Below, piece by piece: positions 34,711-45,890 of a stretch of 64,000 bases of DNA. The stretch is from Clavaria fumosa (lineage: Eukaryota; Basidiomycota; Agaricomycetes; Agaricales; Clavariaceae): contig OX637794.1 of the NCBI GenBank assembly GCA_951802425.1, positions 3,596,001-3,660,000 on the forward strand, written 5' to 3'. Position numbers and translations under genes: made by a program. The notes under the pieces were generated by a model that was not told the DNA's origin, made no database searches, and worked only from the letters and a program-made list of their open reading frames with translations. Within the stretch, counting starts at the first letter, position 1. Each line of letters opens with the position of its first letter.

Positions 34711-35537
34711 GCAGGGCTAGTGGCTTCGAAGCCATGCACCCTCTGCTGTCATCACACATCCTGTGAAGGGAGTGTTTTTCATCAGTTTACGCCATTTGTA
34801 TGTGGCGGCAATGACAGTGGTGGCGGCTGCGGCTGCAGCATGCGGCAGCAATGGCCCAAGCCCCCAACAGTGGTCACAGACCAATGGCGGGGACTGGGGC
34901 CATTGGTGGCAGCAGGGACAGGGCAGAAGCAGAGCGTCAGGGTGGGGAAAGGGAGCAGCGGTGGCAGCAGGGCAGGGCGGGACAGCATGGCAGTGGCAGG
35001 CATGCACAAGGTCTTGTCTCCGCAAGTATCCGCTACAGGGCCATAGCACGAATGCCAAGAGGGCACGACGGCACCAGTAGGTAAATACAAGGAGAGGAGA
35101 GCAGGTAGACACAAAGGGACAACTATAAACAAGTGAATGAGAATTATTATAGACACAAGTAAACGAGAGAACGTTTGAGCATTAGCCCTTCTCAACACTC
35201 ATCATGCTCTCTTGATGCTTTGTCCCAGCCTTGGATATATTCTTGTTGTGCCTTTGTAACTACACATACAGTAGTCTTTCCTGGTCTGAACATGTCTTGT
35301 TCCCCCTTTGTCCAATCATTGTACTTGCCTACCCTGGTAGTTATAGAAACTTCCTTCTTGTCTGAACTTATTGCTTCACACCTTGTTCTCCCCTCTGTCT
35401 AATCGTTGTGTGGTACCACTGTCGACTGAACCTCCCCTATTCAAGAGATGTAGTCTTGTATTGTTGTAGTCAAGGTGATCTGGAAAACATTATATATGCA
35501 TGACCCTCACTCTCTCTTAGTGCTTATCCCCCTCACA
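34711..35537. other. upstream region of H3-tail-mimic gene
   Basis: Contains the inverted copy of the ggcccaagcccccaacagtgg module (34850-34905) and AT-richer sequence near the gene with tatatatgcatg at about 35490 as a possible TATA element. No other gene seen. Confidence 0.4.
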
Positions 35538-37115
35538 ATGGCTCGAAACAAACAAACAGCACAGAGAAGTACCGGCGGTCGCGCTCTCCGCATTGTCCCA
35601 GGGTCAGCTGTATCCACAAGAACGACAGCTACTTCTACAGCGCTGGTTAGACCAGAATTTGCTAGTGAGGGTGAAAATGTGAGTATTCGCCTTTGCTCTG
35701 AGCACTGGTACAAAACAATAAACTTTTTCCACAGTTCTGCTACATGTGCCTTAATGGTGGTTTTCTTTTTGTCTGTGATTACTGTGCTCGGGCGCTATGC
35801 ACAAAATGCCTCACTGTCCCGACTTCGATCGACACCGAACACCTCAAGTTCATGTGTCTCACCTGCCATGCTCGGTCTTTCAAAGGACCCACCCTCAGCC
35901 CATATTATGTGAGCATTGATTTACTTATTCTGTTTCGTTCTCTTATCTTTGCATTGTAGGGGTTCTATTTGACAAAGGGCCTCGACATCATCGACGGGAA
36001 GCCCGACACGGCAAGATTGCGACCAGCGTTTGCACAACCTCTCAAGGTAGTAGGCAATTTTCAAATGACTGCAAATTCTCGTGTCAGCAACAAGGGACTA
36101 CTTGTCTTGCACTTTCTCCTCAAAGGAATGGATCATGCTGGAACGCCGGCAAGACTTCTCGCCGACTATATGCGGTCGTATCTTGGAGATGAGGCGTTGC
36201 AGTATGAAGAGGTTGTGTTCAATCTTGCCAATGACATCCTTATCAATTTGCACGCAGAGTACATGAAGAGCTTGGTGCATAAGATTCAGTATGAGCTTTC
36301 TGTTTCATATCATATTGTACTAACCATTTTCACAGAAATAAACATCCCCGTGTCGTAATTTTTATTACGAATCATTCTCATGATGACACTGGCGACCTCT
36401 TTCTTTCACCTGGGTTATGCACCCAGGTCAAACCCGTGAGTTTGTTTACAATGCATCTGCCTCCAGCTAATTTGAAGCCTTAGTTTCTCGACGTCCTCCT
36501 CCCACCTGCCCACTTGACATTCCTCAAAGGGGCAGAGGTCACATTGTGGATGATGTCCTGTGGAACATTAGTCAAGAACTTCCGTAGTTATTCAGAGCTA
36601 GCAGAGGCAACCAAGCGGTAAGACAATAACTAGCACTCTCAATTTGCTAATTAATCAAAATTTCCAGCCTTTTGATTTCGGATGTCATCGCATTCACAGC
36701 CGCTGAGCTGCAACCTTGCCTTACGGCAGGGTTTGTAGTTGGCTATGCCCAGCAAGTTCTGGTGGAGGGATTCCCTCTGGAGGACTGTCTCCGGAGGCTC
36801 CTACCTGCGACATCAGCAATTTGTTGCCACACCGACATCGTCCATCTCCAGGCAAGAGAGGGACAAATACGTGGTGCTCGTTATATGTGGGTTCACCCTG
36901 AGCTTCGCCCTTGGGGAAATCAGCTCCCAGTGCAGTGCAAGGCTTGTGGCTGCATCCGCTCCTGGGTCTCATCTACTGGTAATGCTGGGGCGAGAATATT
37001 TGCTTGTCGAAATCCGCAGTGCACCAACAAACTTATCTTCAATGCACCTGAGGAGAAAGTTTGGCTGGGAGGCGAAATTTTTGGAGGGCGCTGGCTAATT
37101 ATAAATCAACAGTAG
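35538..37115 (+). CDS. histone H3-tail-mimic protein with PHD-like zinc finger
   Basis: Six exons (35538-35678, 35735-35908, 35960-36288, 36336-36435, 36484-36617, 36668-37115), all GT-AG and phase-consistent, give 441 residues with no internal stop. After Met the protein reads ARNKQTAQRSTGGRALRI; histone H3 is ARTKQTARKSTGGKAPRK, so 12 of 17 positions match. K4 is kept, K9 and K14 become Arg, K18 becomes Ile. Residues 48-105 form a C8 finger (CYMC, CDYC, CTKC, CLTC) with PHD-like spacing. The middle (about 106-290) is an unrecognised domain including RVVIFITNHSHDD. A C-terminal CxxC...CxxxxC ribbon (CKACGCIRSW, CRNPQCTNK) ends it. It could act as bait for H3K4 writers or readers. I recall similar hypothetical proteins in agaricomycetes. 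Confidence 0.85.
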
Positions 37116-38200
37116 TGTAAAGCATCTGTTCCTTCACATATGAAGGAACATGGATATCTGACCTAACCGCCTGACCCACACTAAATGATGGCAATATAAC
37201 CTACAAACCCATGCCACATACCTCTGTCCCCACTTCATCCTTTATCTCATAAATACGTACCATACATACAACCATGTCTTTGTCTTTGCCAATGTTGCAG
37301 TATATAAATGCTGATTCAACGGCCCAATCATCAATTAATGAGGCATACATGAGGGCCAATCAAGAGACATCATTGGGCAAATGTGTAGGCCCAGCCTGAA
37401 AAATGTATTACCTGCGAAGACTGCATGTTGGCCGAATTGTAAATTTGTAGTAATGAACATATAGGCCTACATAACTGTGGCTAATACATTGCTCAATGGC
37501 CCATTCATCAATTAATGAGGCATATATCAGGGCCAACATAAAGGCCTAGATGACACTGGCTCTCACATTGCCTTGTTACCAGCTACTCTGATTGAACTTC
37601 TCTAAATGACTATCCTCTGCCATCAATGCTGTACTGTGTGCCTGTCATATGATAGCATCACAATATATGAAAATACCTCACGAGCCCGAATGCCTCTGTG
37701 GAGACACGATCCCAACAACTCCAGCGACGAGATACATAGACCATATATTCCATAATTGCTGAGCATACGACGAACACCGACACATACTATCGGAAGTGCA
37801 TCGCGACCACTCTCCGCCAATCCCGCTCAGTGGTACCAAAGGACTACTTGCCATCGCGAAATTCTTACAAATCTCCGGAGTATTCACCTCAACCGGAGAG
37901 CCGCTCAAACCCCCTATCCCACTAGAACTACCCAGCCTTAACCTCTTCGATACTGCATCATACCCAACAAACCCGCCTGACCCACACTAAATGACGGCAA
38001 TATAACCTACAAACCCATGCCACATACCTCTGTCCCCAATTCATCCTTTATCTCATAAATATGCACCATACGTACAACCGCGTCTTTGTCTTTGCCAATG
38101 TTGCAGTATATAAATGCTGATTCAAAAGAAGAATAGAAAAAAAAGGAGTCATGTGACCTTGTTGACTGTCAAACCCCCTAACATAGATTTGCGAATTCAG
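37116..38200. other. intergenic: direct repeats and LINE remnant
   Basis: A segment of about 150 bp (ctgacccacactaaatga to tatataaatgctgattcaa) occurs at 37167-37319 and again at 37976-38124, about 95% alike. Both contain TATATAAA, and the second could serve as the TET/JBP gene promoter. Between them lie another direct repeat (atcaattaatgaggcata at about 37330 and 37508) and a LINE 3' fragment. Confidence 0.6.
37672..37990 (+). pseudogene. non-LTR retrotransposon (Tad-like LINE) C-terminal fragment
   Basis: The plus strand reads PECLCGDTIPTTPATRYIDH, then IFHNC, a stop, AYDEHRHILSEV and TKGLLAIAKFLQISGVFT, ending at an Asn/Pro-rich tail. This matches the conserved C-terminal CxC...H...C region of fungal Tad-like LINE polyproteins. 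5'-truncated; the TGA fits a CGA change. Confidence 0.65.
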
Positions 38201-39688
38201 CTCATCCAATGGCCAAAAGGAAGCATCAAGAGACTGACTTATCTGGCTCAAACAAGAGGACCAATTATGCTCCTTGTGATGCGTATGTATCGTCTAACTG
38301 AGCTGAGTTGATGTCTAATGCCCACCCAAGGCCATCTACTTTGAAAGGCACCATGTGGAGCCTCTTACGCACTACGATACGCAAGCACGTAACTCATAAA
38401 ATGCAAAAGCCACTCAAGACAAGGCAAGTCATCAATTTTTAATCCTGTTAAGCCAGCTAAAATTGAAGGAAGGTTGAAAATTTGGGGCGAACTTGAGGAA
38501 TTGAGAGTTGCCATGGATTCCAGCAACGAGAGTAATGCTGACGACCAACCTGTGACTCAAGAAGAACTACAACGTGTAGTTCTAACTGTGGCCTATGCCC
38601 TCTTCAACCCAAGTGCGTTAGCTTAAATGACTTGCAACAATCAGCTGAACACTTTGACCATTCAGTTCAAACGGAATGGGACATAGATCGGTTTGCAGAC
38701 AGTGTGAAACATATCAATCTCATAGCCAAACGCAGCAATAATTTCGATGCAGCCTTGGTGAAATTCAGCAAGTATTTCAAGCAGCCTCAAGACCTCGGTG
38801 TTCAAGAGGAACCCTGCACAATAATTGATAAGCACGGTCGTATCTTGCTGTGGGCTCTGCCTGGAATTCTTTCTAGTGCTAGAGTGGTGAGATAAGGCAA
38901 TCAAATTTGAACCATATTTTCTAACCAATTTACAGGAGCAGTACAACAGAGGGTGTGAGCACATTAGCAAGCATCTGGACAGAGACTTGCCAAGTAATGC
39001 TGGGCGTACTACGGGATTTGTCGAACCTGAAGGCGGAGGTCGTTTTGGTGCCGGAATCAAGTCCTTCTCTCCTGGCTGGTTTATGCAAGGCCAGCAACAG
39101 GTAATGCTGTCACATAACTACCTTGTTTTACTGTCTCAATGTCAACAGCTCAGTGATAAACTGCATGCTTCGACCAGCTTGCAGACTGCATATGGTTCCT
39201 CCTTCATTCGAGGAATCGCACATGCAGAGAAGCTGTGCAATTCAATTATGGCCTTGGTCGCACCAGAACAATATGACTTTGGGAGCTCAGCCATTGACCA
39301 AGTGCAATCTGGGGTGGCAATGGCAAAAACATACAAGAATGTGCAGCTTTGGCCCTCAATCTTTACGGCAATGGAAGTCATCATGAACAGGAAGACTCCT
39401 GCACATCGCGACAAGGGAGGCTGCCTGGCTCACTACGATCTTTTGGTTAGTGCTGGAACTCACAAGCAGGCATACATGACACTCCAGGAACTTGGTGGTC
39501 AATTTGCCTACAATCCTGGAACTGTCCTTGTATTTGCGGGTAAAGTTTTTCTGCATGAAGTGATGGATTGGGAGGGTGGCGAACGATTGTGCATTGCTCA
39601 TTTCATGAAAGATTCTGTTCATGACCGTCTACAGATACCACGACCAACTTACCCAACTCAAAATACGTACATGCAATTGTTGACCTAG
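38201..39688 (+). CDS. TET/JBP-family 2OG-Fe(II) dioxygenase
   Basis: Probable ATG at 38201 (MAKRKHQETDLSGSNKR). Exons include a stretch near 38430-38610 (KIEGRLKIWGELEELRVAMD), 38643-38887 (EWDIDRFADSVKHIN), about 38937-39101 and 39150-39688; borders of the first exons are tentative. The catalytic exon shows HRDKGG (HxD iron ligands, about 39400), LLVSAGTHKQAYMTLQELGG, YNPGTVLVFAGKVFLHEV with the distal His, and GERLCIAHFMKDSVHDRL with the Arg expected to bind 2-oxoglutarate. These are hallmarks of fungal TET/JBP enzymes, which oxidise 5-methylcytosine in DNA. No broken residue is seen. Such genes are known neighbours of KDZ transposases; it converges on the transposase 111 bp away. Confidence 0.85.
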
Positions 39689-39799
39689 GTACATTTATAT
39701 AGAAACTGGTCACTTCATCACTGTTGCTGAACTCCAGGAAAAGAGCTTCTGTCTGGGTGAAATTCCAGTGCTTTGTATCCCCACAATTGATGTGGCTAG

Positions 39800-42700
39800 C
39801 TAAGATTTGACTTGTGGTAGACTCAAAATATCACCCCAGGCAGTAGATGCAGCCTCCTTCATCCACTTCCATACCATAGCCTGCTTCTCAGCATAGCTTC
39901 TGTGACCATGCAAGCACTGTGTTTCTGCCCAGACTCTCCTCCTCTCCCATTCCCTTTGTTGGTGTGAATACCATGCCAATGCCCATGTCATTTCGTGTCT
40001 CACCAATAACATCTCTTCTTCCCACCTGTCATATCGAGCCTTTGCTCTCAGCCAGTTCACCCTCAATACTTATTTCAGTCAGCATAGAAACATATGAGGA
40101 AGCTAACATATCGAAGAACTCACTTTCATTCATCAAAGGGTTCCCGGCATTCCCCCCAGTCCCAATCCTCCAGAACCAGGGTAATGCATCATTTCGCTGC
40201 CCAATCCGGTTTTCCTCTGCCACATCTGTGTTAACTTTCAAGTCCGTGTCTTGGAGAACTTGAAACTTCTCAAGTACATGTGCAGGTGCTCCCAGGCTTA
40301 TCAAGGCAGACCTAGCACACTTGTACCTCCCAGTATACTCCTTGATCTTGTCATTCACTTGGAGGAGTTCTGAGCGGCTCCTGGTCTTGCTTGCCTGGGT
40401 TTTGGATTTTCGAATTCGTATCTTGTAAAGCAACGACTTGTGTCCGATTGCCAGTCTGAGCCCTTCAAGTGACTCCTCTGCTTGTACCACCCGCAGCTGT
40501 ATTTCTTGATCCACAAATTTTTCCCACCCATTTTTCAAGCAGAAGTCGTGGCCAAACGTAGAAGGCATCCAAAGCCTGTTCTGCATGAAATGCTGCTCGT
40601 CCATGTCCAGGTCTTCCACATCACCATCTTGAGGATCATCCTGTGTTTCTTCTCTAGGTCCAGTGTCTTCTGGCATGGTCTCCTGGTGTTGGTCATCCCA
40701 CTCGAAATCTCCCAGAACAGTATAGACTCGTTGGTTGAAATTTTCAATTTTGGATTGAAGTGCATTCTGTTTATCAATAATGCTTTGCTTCTGAGCTGCT
40801 GTGAGTCTCCTCTTCCGGGTTAGGTCAATTGAACATCTGGAGGCTCATTGGCATGTGTGTAGGCTTAGCATCTTGGATGTCACTTACTGAATATGTTCCA
40901 GATCCATGCCTTGAGTCAGGAATGATGTAATCCCCGAAGGTACTCCAGTTTCTTTTTCCCTAGCTGAGAGAGTTAGCCTGATATCTGCAAGAGTTGGTGC
41001 TTCATATTGAAATTTTCAGATTTCTGTCTCTAGTGATGAAGTGAGGAATATCAACTCACTCTTTTCCAGTTGTATATCGTATATTTTGAGGGCTTCCCCT
41101 CGATTTTGCAGAGCAATCTGCTCTAAATTCATCCATTCTTCTCTTGCTTCTGATCCAATCCCTTCATTCAAATCATTGAATGCAATCTTGGTTTGTCGAA
41201 GACCTTCTGTTGCAGCATTGTACTTCGCCAGGAGGGCCTTCACTAGATTGCATATTCAGTTATCCCAAATTTGCTTAGAAAATTTTGATACCCACCAATA
41301 CCCACTGTTTTCTTCCAGTTTGAATCTCGCATGTAGTTGTCTAATATTTCGTGCCGATGTGCCTTGCTCATGGCCCGTATGCTGCTGGAGACCTTGTTCA
41401 GGTTTGACCACAGAGTCTCCAAAATCTCTCCATCTTGTTGGCCAGCACCATGAACAAAGTTCAAGGAGAACAGTGGGAAACAGGAACGAATGTGTGCCCC
41501 CAAGTGAAATTTACCCACTGCAGGTATGATTGTTGTTGAAGGGTGCACAGACAGATACTGGCTCCCCTGGACCCTCTTGTCGAAATTGCGAATCCACTGA
41601 CAACAGATATCATAGATGACTAAAGTCTCTGTCATCCCTTCTGTCCTATATTTGATAGCTTGGCAAATTGCATAGTCAATGTTGATGTGACTGGAAGAAA
41701 AAGCAACAAGTATTTGCAACCAAATTAAAATATACAGACATTTTCAGCTCACCGCTCGCCCTTCTGGAAATCAACCACAGAATGTGGCACGAAACACCCA
41801 TGCCGTGAGCAGGCACATGCCCCTATTCCCGTGGCTTCCAGGTGACTTGAGTGAGCATTTGACTGGCTTATAGCCCTGTGATTTGAGCATTTTGATTTCT
41901 GTTGTAGGAGTGAATCTCAGGTGACCAGTCCAAGTTAGACACCTACATCTCGAATCTCTAAGCCCTCAGAGAGGTGATGTTGATAATTCACCTCCTCTAC
42001 AATATATGCCTCTCCATTTGCTAACCTAACATCTTTCTCTGCTCTTCGCATTTTCAAGTGTTCTGCTGAGAAATTTCCATCAACAACCAGGGATCTGCGG
42101 AAAAGCCATCTGGCATTTCTTTATCAGGGTTCACATGCATTCAATGAAAACAAGACTTACTGATCTGGTTGACTTTGCCAGTTGTTAGGAAGATTAATGC
42201 CAGGTTGAGGGCAAGCAGGACAAAACAGTGCTAGGTCCCCATTTCCTGTTTTCCTATCCAAGTCATGCCCAAAACCAAATCGTTTTCTATTTGTCAAGTC
42301 TCGCCATTGACGAGATACTCTCATTAGTTCACGGTATCGATCCTAATGCCAGCAGCTTGTCAATACAAATGGAGGGAAAAGGAGAGGAGGATACTAACTG
42401 GTACAGTGTCTGGGAAAGCATTAGAGGTAAATCTCTTTAGTTTGGAGTAAAAGGCGCCTGCTGAGGTTTTACACTCCATAGCCTCAATATGGAAGTGACC
42501 AAGAACTTCAAATGTGAACACTGTTTGAGGTTTCGTATAGCTGGCAGGAAACAGATGGTGTTGAAGCAGCTGTATATGGTGGGAAGGAGCATTTGAGCAT
42601 TGGCAGTAATAGATGCTCCGTCGGCACACTCCATTTGAGTGTACAACTAGAAGCAGACTTGCACCTGGCCTATCCAAATTAGGTTCATTTCTGGTATCTT

Positions 42701-43400
42701 GCTCCCATTGATCCTTCTCCCTGTACCCTTCCTCTTTGAATTCTGGACACGGTGAGCCTTGATGCCCTAAGTGAATCGCCAGTCCAACATGTAGGAGATC
42801 AGATGGCAGGAAACAAACTCCATTCCAAACGTCAATGGAATGGAATGGGATATTGATGTGAGATTTGGCGCAGCATGAGGAGCAAGTTGCAGGCCAATAG
42901 AAACAATCACGGCATCGAAACTTGAAGTTGTTCTGATTGCAGACCTGACAAATTTTGGAAGGGGGTGGAGCTTCTAATTCCAAGATTTCCCTCAGGTAAG
43001 CTGTTCTTAAAGGAAGCCAATCCTCAAGGAATTCATTCTGAGTCTGAATGTGTACATTTTCAGATACTTCAGCATACAGAGAACAACTTGGAGTCCTCAC
43101 CTTTCCTTGCTTTTTCTTATGTGAAATCCTTTGGGCATCAGAATCCAGTATGCACTCAGGGTCACCATCTGCATTAAATGTAAAGGGCAGAGTCTGTTTG
43201 GCCTCGCTATGGGGTGTTTGGGGGAGTAGGGAATCATTGGAGCAGGTCCCAGACCAAAGCTTGCTATGTAGAACGTTGTATGGTTGAGCAGGTTGTTTGT
43301 AGACATTTCGAGACTTCAAAAAGGATTTCCGCAGTCGTTTATTGTAAATTGAAACAAATTCAACCTCCTGGGCATGTTCTTTTCGTTTAGTGATTGGCAT
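39800..43400 (-). CDS. KDZ-superfamily transposase with CxC2 cysteine cluster
   Basis: First ATG at 43400 (MPITKRKEHAQEVEFVS). The N-terminal exon has the CxC2-type cluster CQVCNQNNFKFRCRDC...CSSCCAKSH. Later exons give FCPACPQPGINLPNNW, the first catalytic Asp in LVVDGNFSAEHLKMRRAEKD, GIGACACSRHGCFVPHSVVD, the second Asp in YDICCQWIRNFDKRV, and HGAGQQDGEILETLWSNLN with the third acidic residue. This is a complete DDE-like set for KDZ (Kyakuja-Dileera-Zisupton) transposases. The C-terminus is helical (NWLRAKARYDRWEEEM). No internal stop was found in the exons. It should cut and rejoin the element's ends in the nucleus. Four 47-bp repeats lie directly upstream of the ATG. Confidence 0.9.
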
Positions 43401-43418
43401 GGCGGAGGTTGCAGTGGA

Positions 43419-43608
43419 CAAAGTGTTGTGTCATGTGATTGGGCTGACTGAAAAACTCACATATGCAAAGTGTTGTGTCATGTGATTGGGCTGACTGAAA
43501 AACTCACATATGCAAAGTGTTGTGTCATGTGATTGGGCTGACTGAAAAACTCACATATGCAAAGTGTTGTGTCATGTGATTGGGCTGACTGAAAAACTCA
43601 CATATGCA
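43419..43608. repeat. 47-bp tandem repeat, four copies, 5' of transposase
   Basis: Units start at 43419, 43466, 43513 and 43560 (caaagtgttgtgtcatgtga...), exact period 47 and nearly identical. They occupy 19-208 bp upstream of the transposase ATG, so they lie in its promoter or 5' leader. No spacer pattern. Confidence 0.95.
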
Positions 43609-43705
43609 ACTTCTATGTTGCAAAGTGTTAGAGTAATACAAATACAAGATACAATAAAATTCCAGTGGCAGTAGAATTACAAGAAGAAAGGCCTGTAAAT
43701 GGCAA

Positions 43706-45457
43706 TCAGACTATCCTTTGTTTTTCATGCTCAAACCAACTCTTCTCTGCAACGGTGAGGATCTCTTCTTGTAGCCTTGTCCGAAGCCCACCAATCCTCC
43801 AGCACTTCCATGCTTGTTCAATGTCTTGTTGAGACATCAAGGGGTTCTAAGGGATGTTGAAATGACATTAGAAGAAGAAAAGAAATATCCAATTACCAGC
43901 ACCACATCCATTAATCTGTCACCTTCATGCAACCACAGCCTTGCAAAATGGATCGCATATATGCCACAATCATCTCCGTTTTTCTGTTTTGGAACCTAAG
44001 CAAGAACATATGAAAATATATGAAGCACCCTTTTTTGCACAATTTGCCACAAACCTTTGGTTGGATAACCTTTGGGTCCTTGGTGTACTTTAGGCCCTGT
44101 TGATGCCCAAGCTCTCGGAAGAGGTCTTGGATTGCCTTTGCGTCTTTGGAATGCACCCTGTCACGAAAAAAGCTGTCAAGTATGACAATGGTACTGTAAA
44201 GATGTTAGTACCAAAAATATTGCAAGAAATGGTACACTCACCATCCCCAGTTACCATCTGGCTGATCGACTAGAAAGCAATGGCCTGGGTTTGCCACAAT
44301 TATGGTAAACCAATGCTTCCTGTAATAGGTATAGCATCCCCATAAATTCCAACAAGATATCAGCCACGTACAGTTCCTCACTGAACCCAGGAATAATCCA
44401 GTATCTGCATTTGTGTGCAGATTCTGGAAGCCATGCGATAATATCTCTGGTGCCATCCTTTCTTCTAATAAATGATCAGCTTTCACCCACATCATTAAGG
44501 GGTGAAATTACCTCAGTACTGGAAGGAAATATGTATTTGCAAGCCATATTCCAGATGCCCCTGTTTCCAATGCTTTGTATGTCTCTCTGTCCACCTTGAG
44601 CATTGTTAACAATTGAACATTGGTTGACGTACTGAAGTGCAAAGTTGACAATATCTCCCCCTATCCATTGACCAGCCTTGAGTTGGTCAAGTTCAATATC
44701 TTTCAATTGAACTGGACCTAGAAGCATATGTGTGCTCCCAACACTACAATGAGAAAAATATGTCAAATATATTGATTACATGAGGTTATTGATCTACCCT
44801 GATGTTGTCCCACCAGATACCCATGCAGCTTCGGATTCCTCAGGTCTTATGATATTGCCAATCATTAATGTTGAAATTTAGCTTTCAAAACAAGCCACAT
44901 ACCTAAGATATTGCCATGTGTCTCCCGGAAAGTTAGGCTTGACAGATTGAACAAATGCTTCGTATGTTTGTTGACTCCAGAGACTTGATTCTTGGTCAAA
45001 AAGGAGAAATAGTTTTGGAAACAGTACCCGTCCTAGATCCTCTCAGACAGACATGGAGCAAGCTTTCAAAAGTACATACCTTTAGTCTTGCCCCAAAACT
45101 GTGCTAATTGGGGTTTCAAAGGTCGAACCAGATTGACATGGAGGACCATGACCACATGACGCCCTTTCTTATCAGGGTGACTCATCTAATGTCATTAGTA
45201 ACGCCTATCCTGCAGTTTGGGGAGACTCACTTTACAAGCTGATGAATCCCTTTCTAAGCGAACTTGTACTTGGGGAAACCCCATGCCTGTCAAAGTCATT
45301 GCAGCCCTTTCACAACTCAGTGAGGAGATTGAATGGACAAGAACAAAAGTACTTACATGGCACCCTGGACTTGAAACGAGGCAACCAAGGATTTGGGGTT
45401 GCTGGTGTTTCCACCCACACGGACAGCAGCACAAGGAAGGATGATTGGGGCAGACAT
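43706..45457 (-). CDS. Ulp1-like (C48) cysteine peptidase
   Basis: Probable ATG at 45457 (MSAPIILPCAAVRVGGNTSN); seven or more small exons joined at GT-AG sites. Typical Ulp1 features in order: QLKAGQWIGGDIVNFALQYV (substrate-binding strand), YYRKHWFTIIVANP with the catalytic His, FLVDQPDG with the catalytic Asp, then after an intron (about 44057-43999) VPKQKNGDDCGIYAIHFARL with the Gln and nucleophile Cys. The triad is intact. The family removes SUMO or related modifiers from nuclear proteins. It lies head-to-tail upstream of the transposase on the same strand, about 300 bp away. Possible roles are protecting the transposase or silencing factors from sumoylation; this is inferred. Confidence 0.8.
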
Positions 45458-45689
45458 GGTGGATATCGACAAAAGTGTATGCGACAGTCACACTATGTGA
45501 CATCTGTTATCACAGCATCAGCACAGCCACACTAACTTTATGAGTGGGTAATCTTTTGGAAAATACAGCGTTGTTCACAACCCCTGTGGACCAGCATGAC
45601 TATCTGACATTGTCTGGTACCACAATTGTGAGCCATAGTTGTATCACAAATTTATGCAAAGATATTCAAGCAAAGGTTCTGCTGACGTT

Positions 45690-45890
45690 AGTCAGCTTTT
45701 CCTAGTTTCTGCAATAATAGCAATACATTCTCCTCTTACCCAGAACACACATATTCAAAGAGCATTTGGATATTCTGATGCCAAGCTATGGTCACAGTGT
45801 GAGTCACACCCGTAATCCTGGGCATAGCCACAACAAGTCACAGTCACATCTCCCAACACACAATTCACATGAGCAAAGCTATGTTATTTT
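45690..45890 (+). promoter_or_regulatory. shared upstream module near Ulp1-like gene
   Basis: Reads caatacattctcctcttacc, acatattcaaagagc, ggtcacagtgtgagtcacac and ccgtaatcctgggcatagcc: the same order of blocks as in the arm modules, more diverged. It lies 230-430 bp upstream of the peptidase ATG, but in the orientation opposite to that relation in the arm genes (core motif is symmetric). Confidence 0.45.

Noticed and set aside
38632..38895. Independent 87-residue protein
   Set aside because: It is an internal exon of the TET/JBP gene; its end lies in an intron and the sequence continues in the next exon.
43419..43608. CRISPR-like array
   Set aside because: The units are head-to-tail without spacers, in a fungal genome, beside a transposase; it is a simple tandem repeat.
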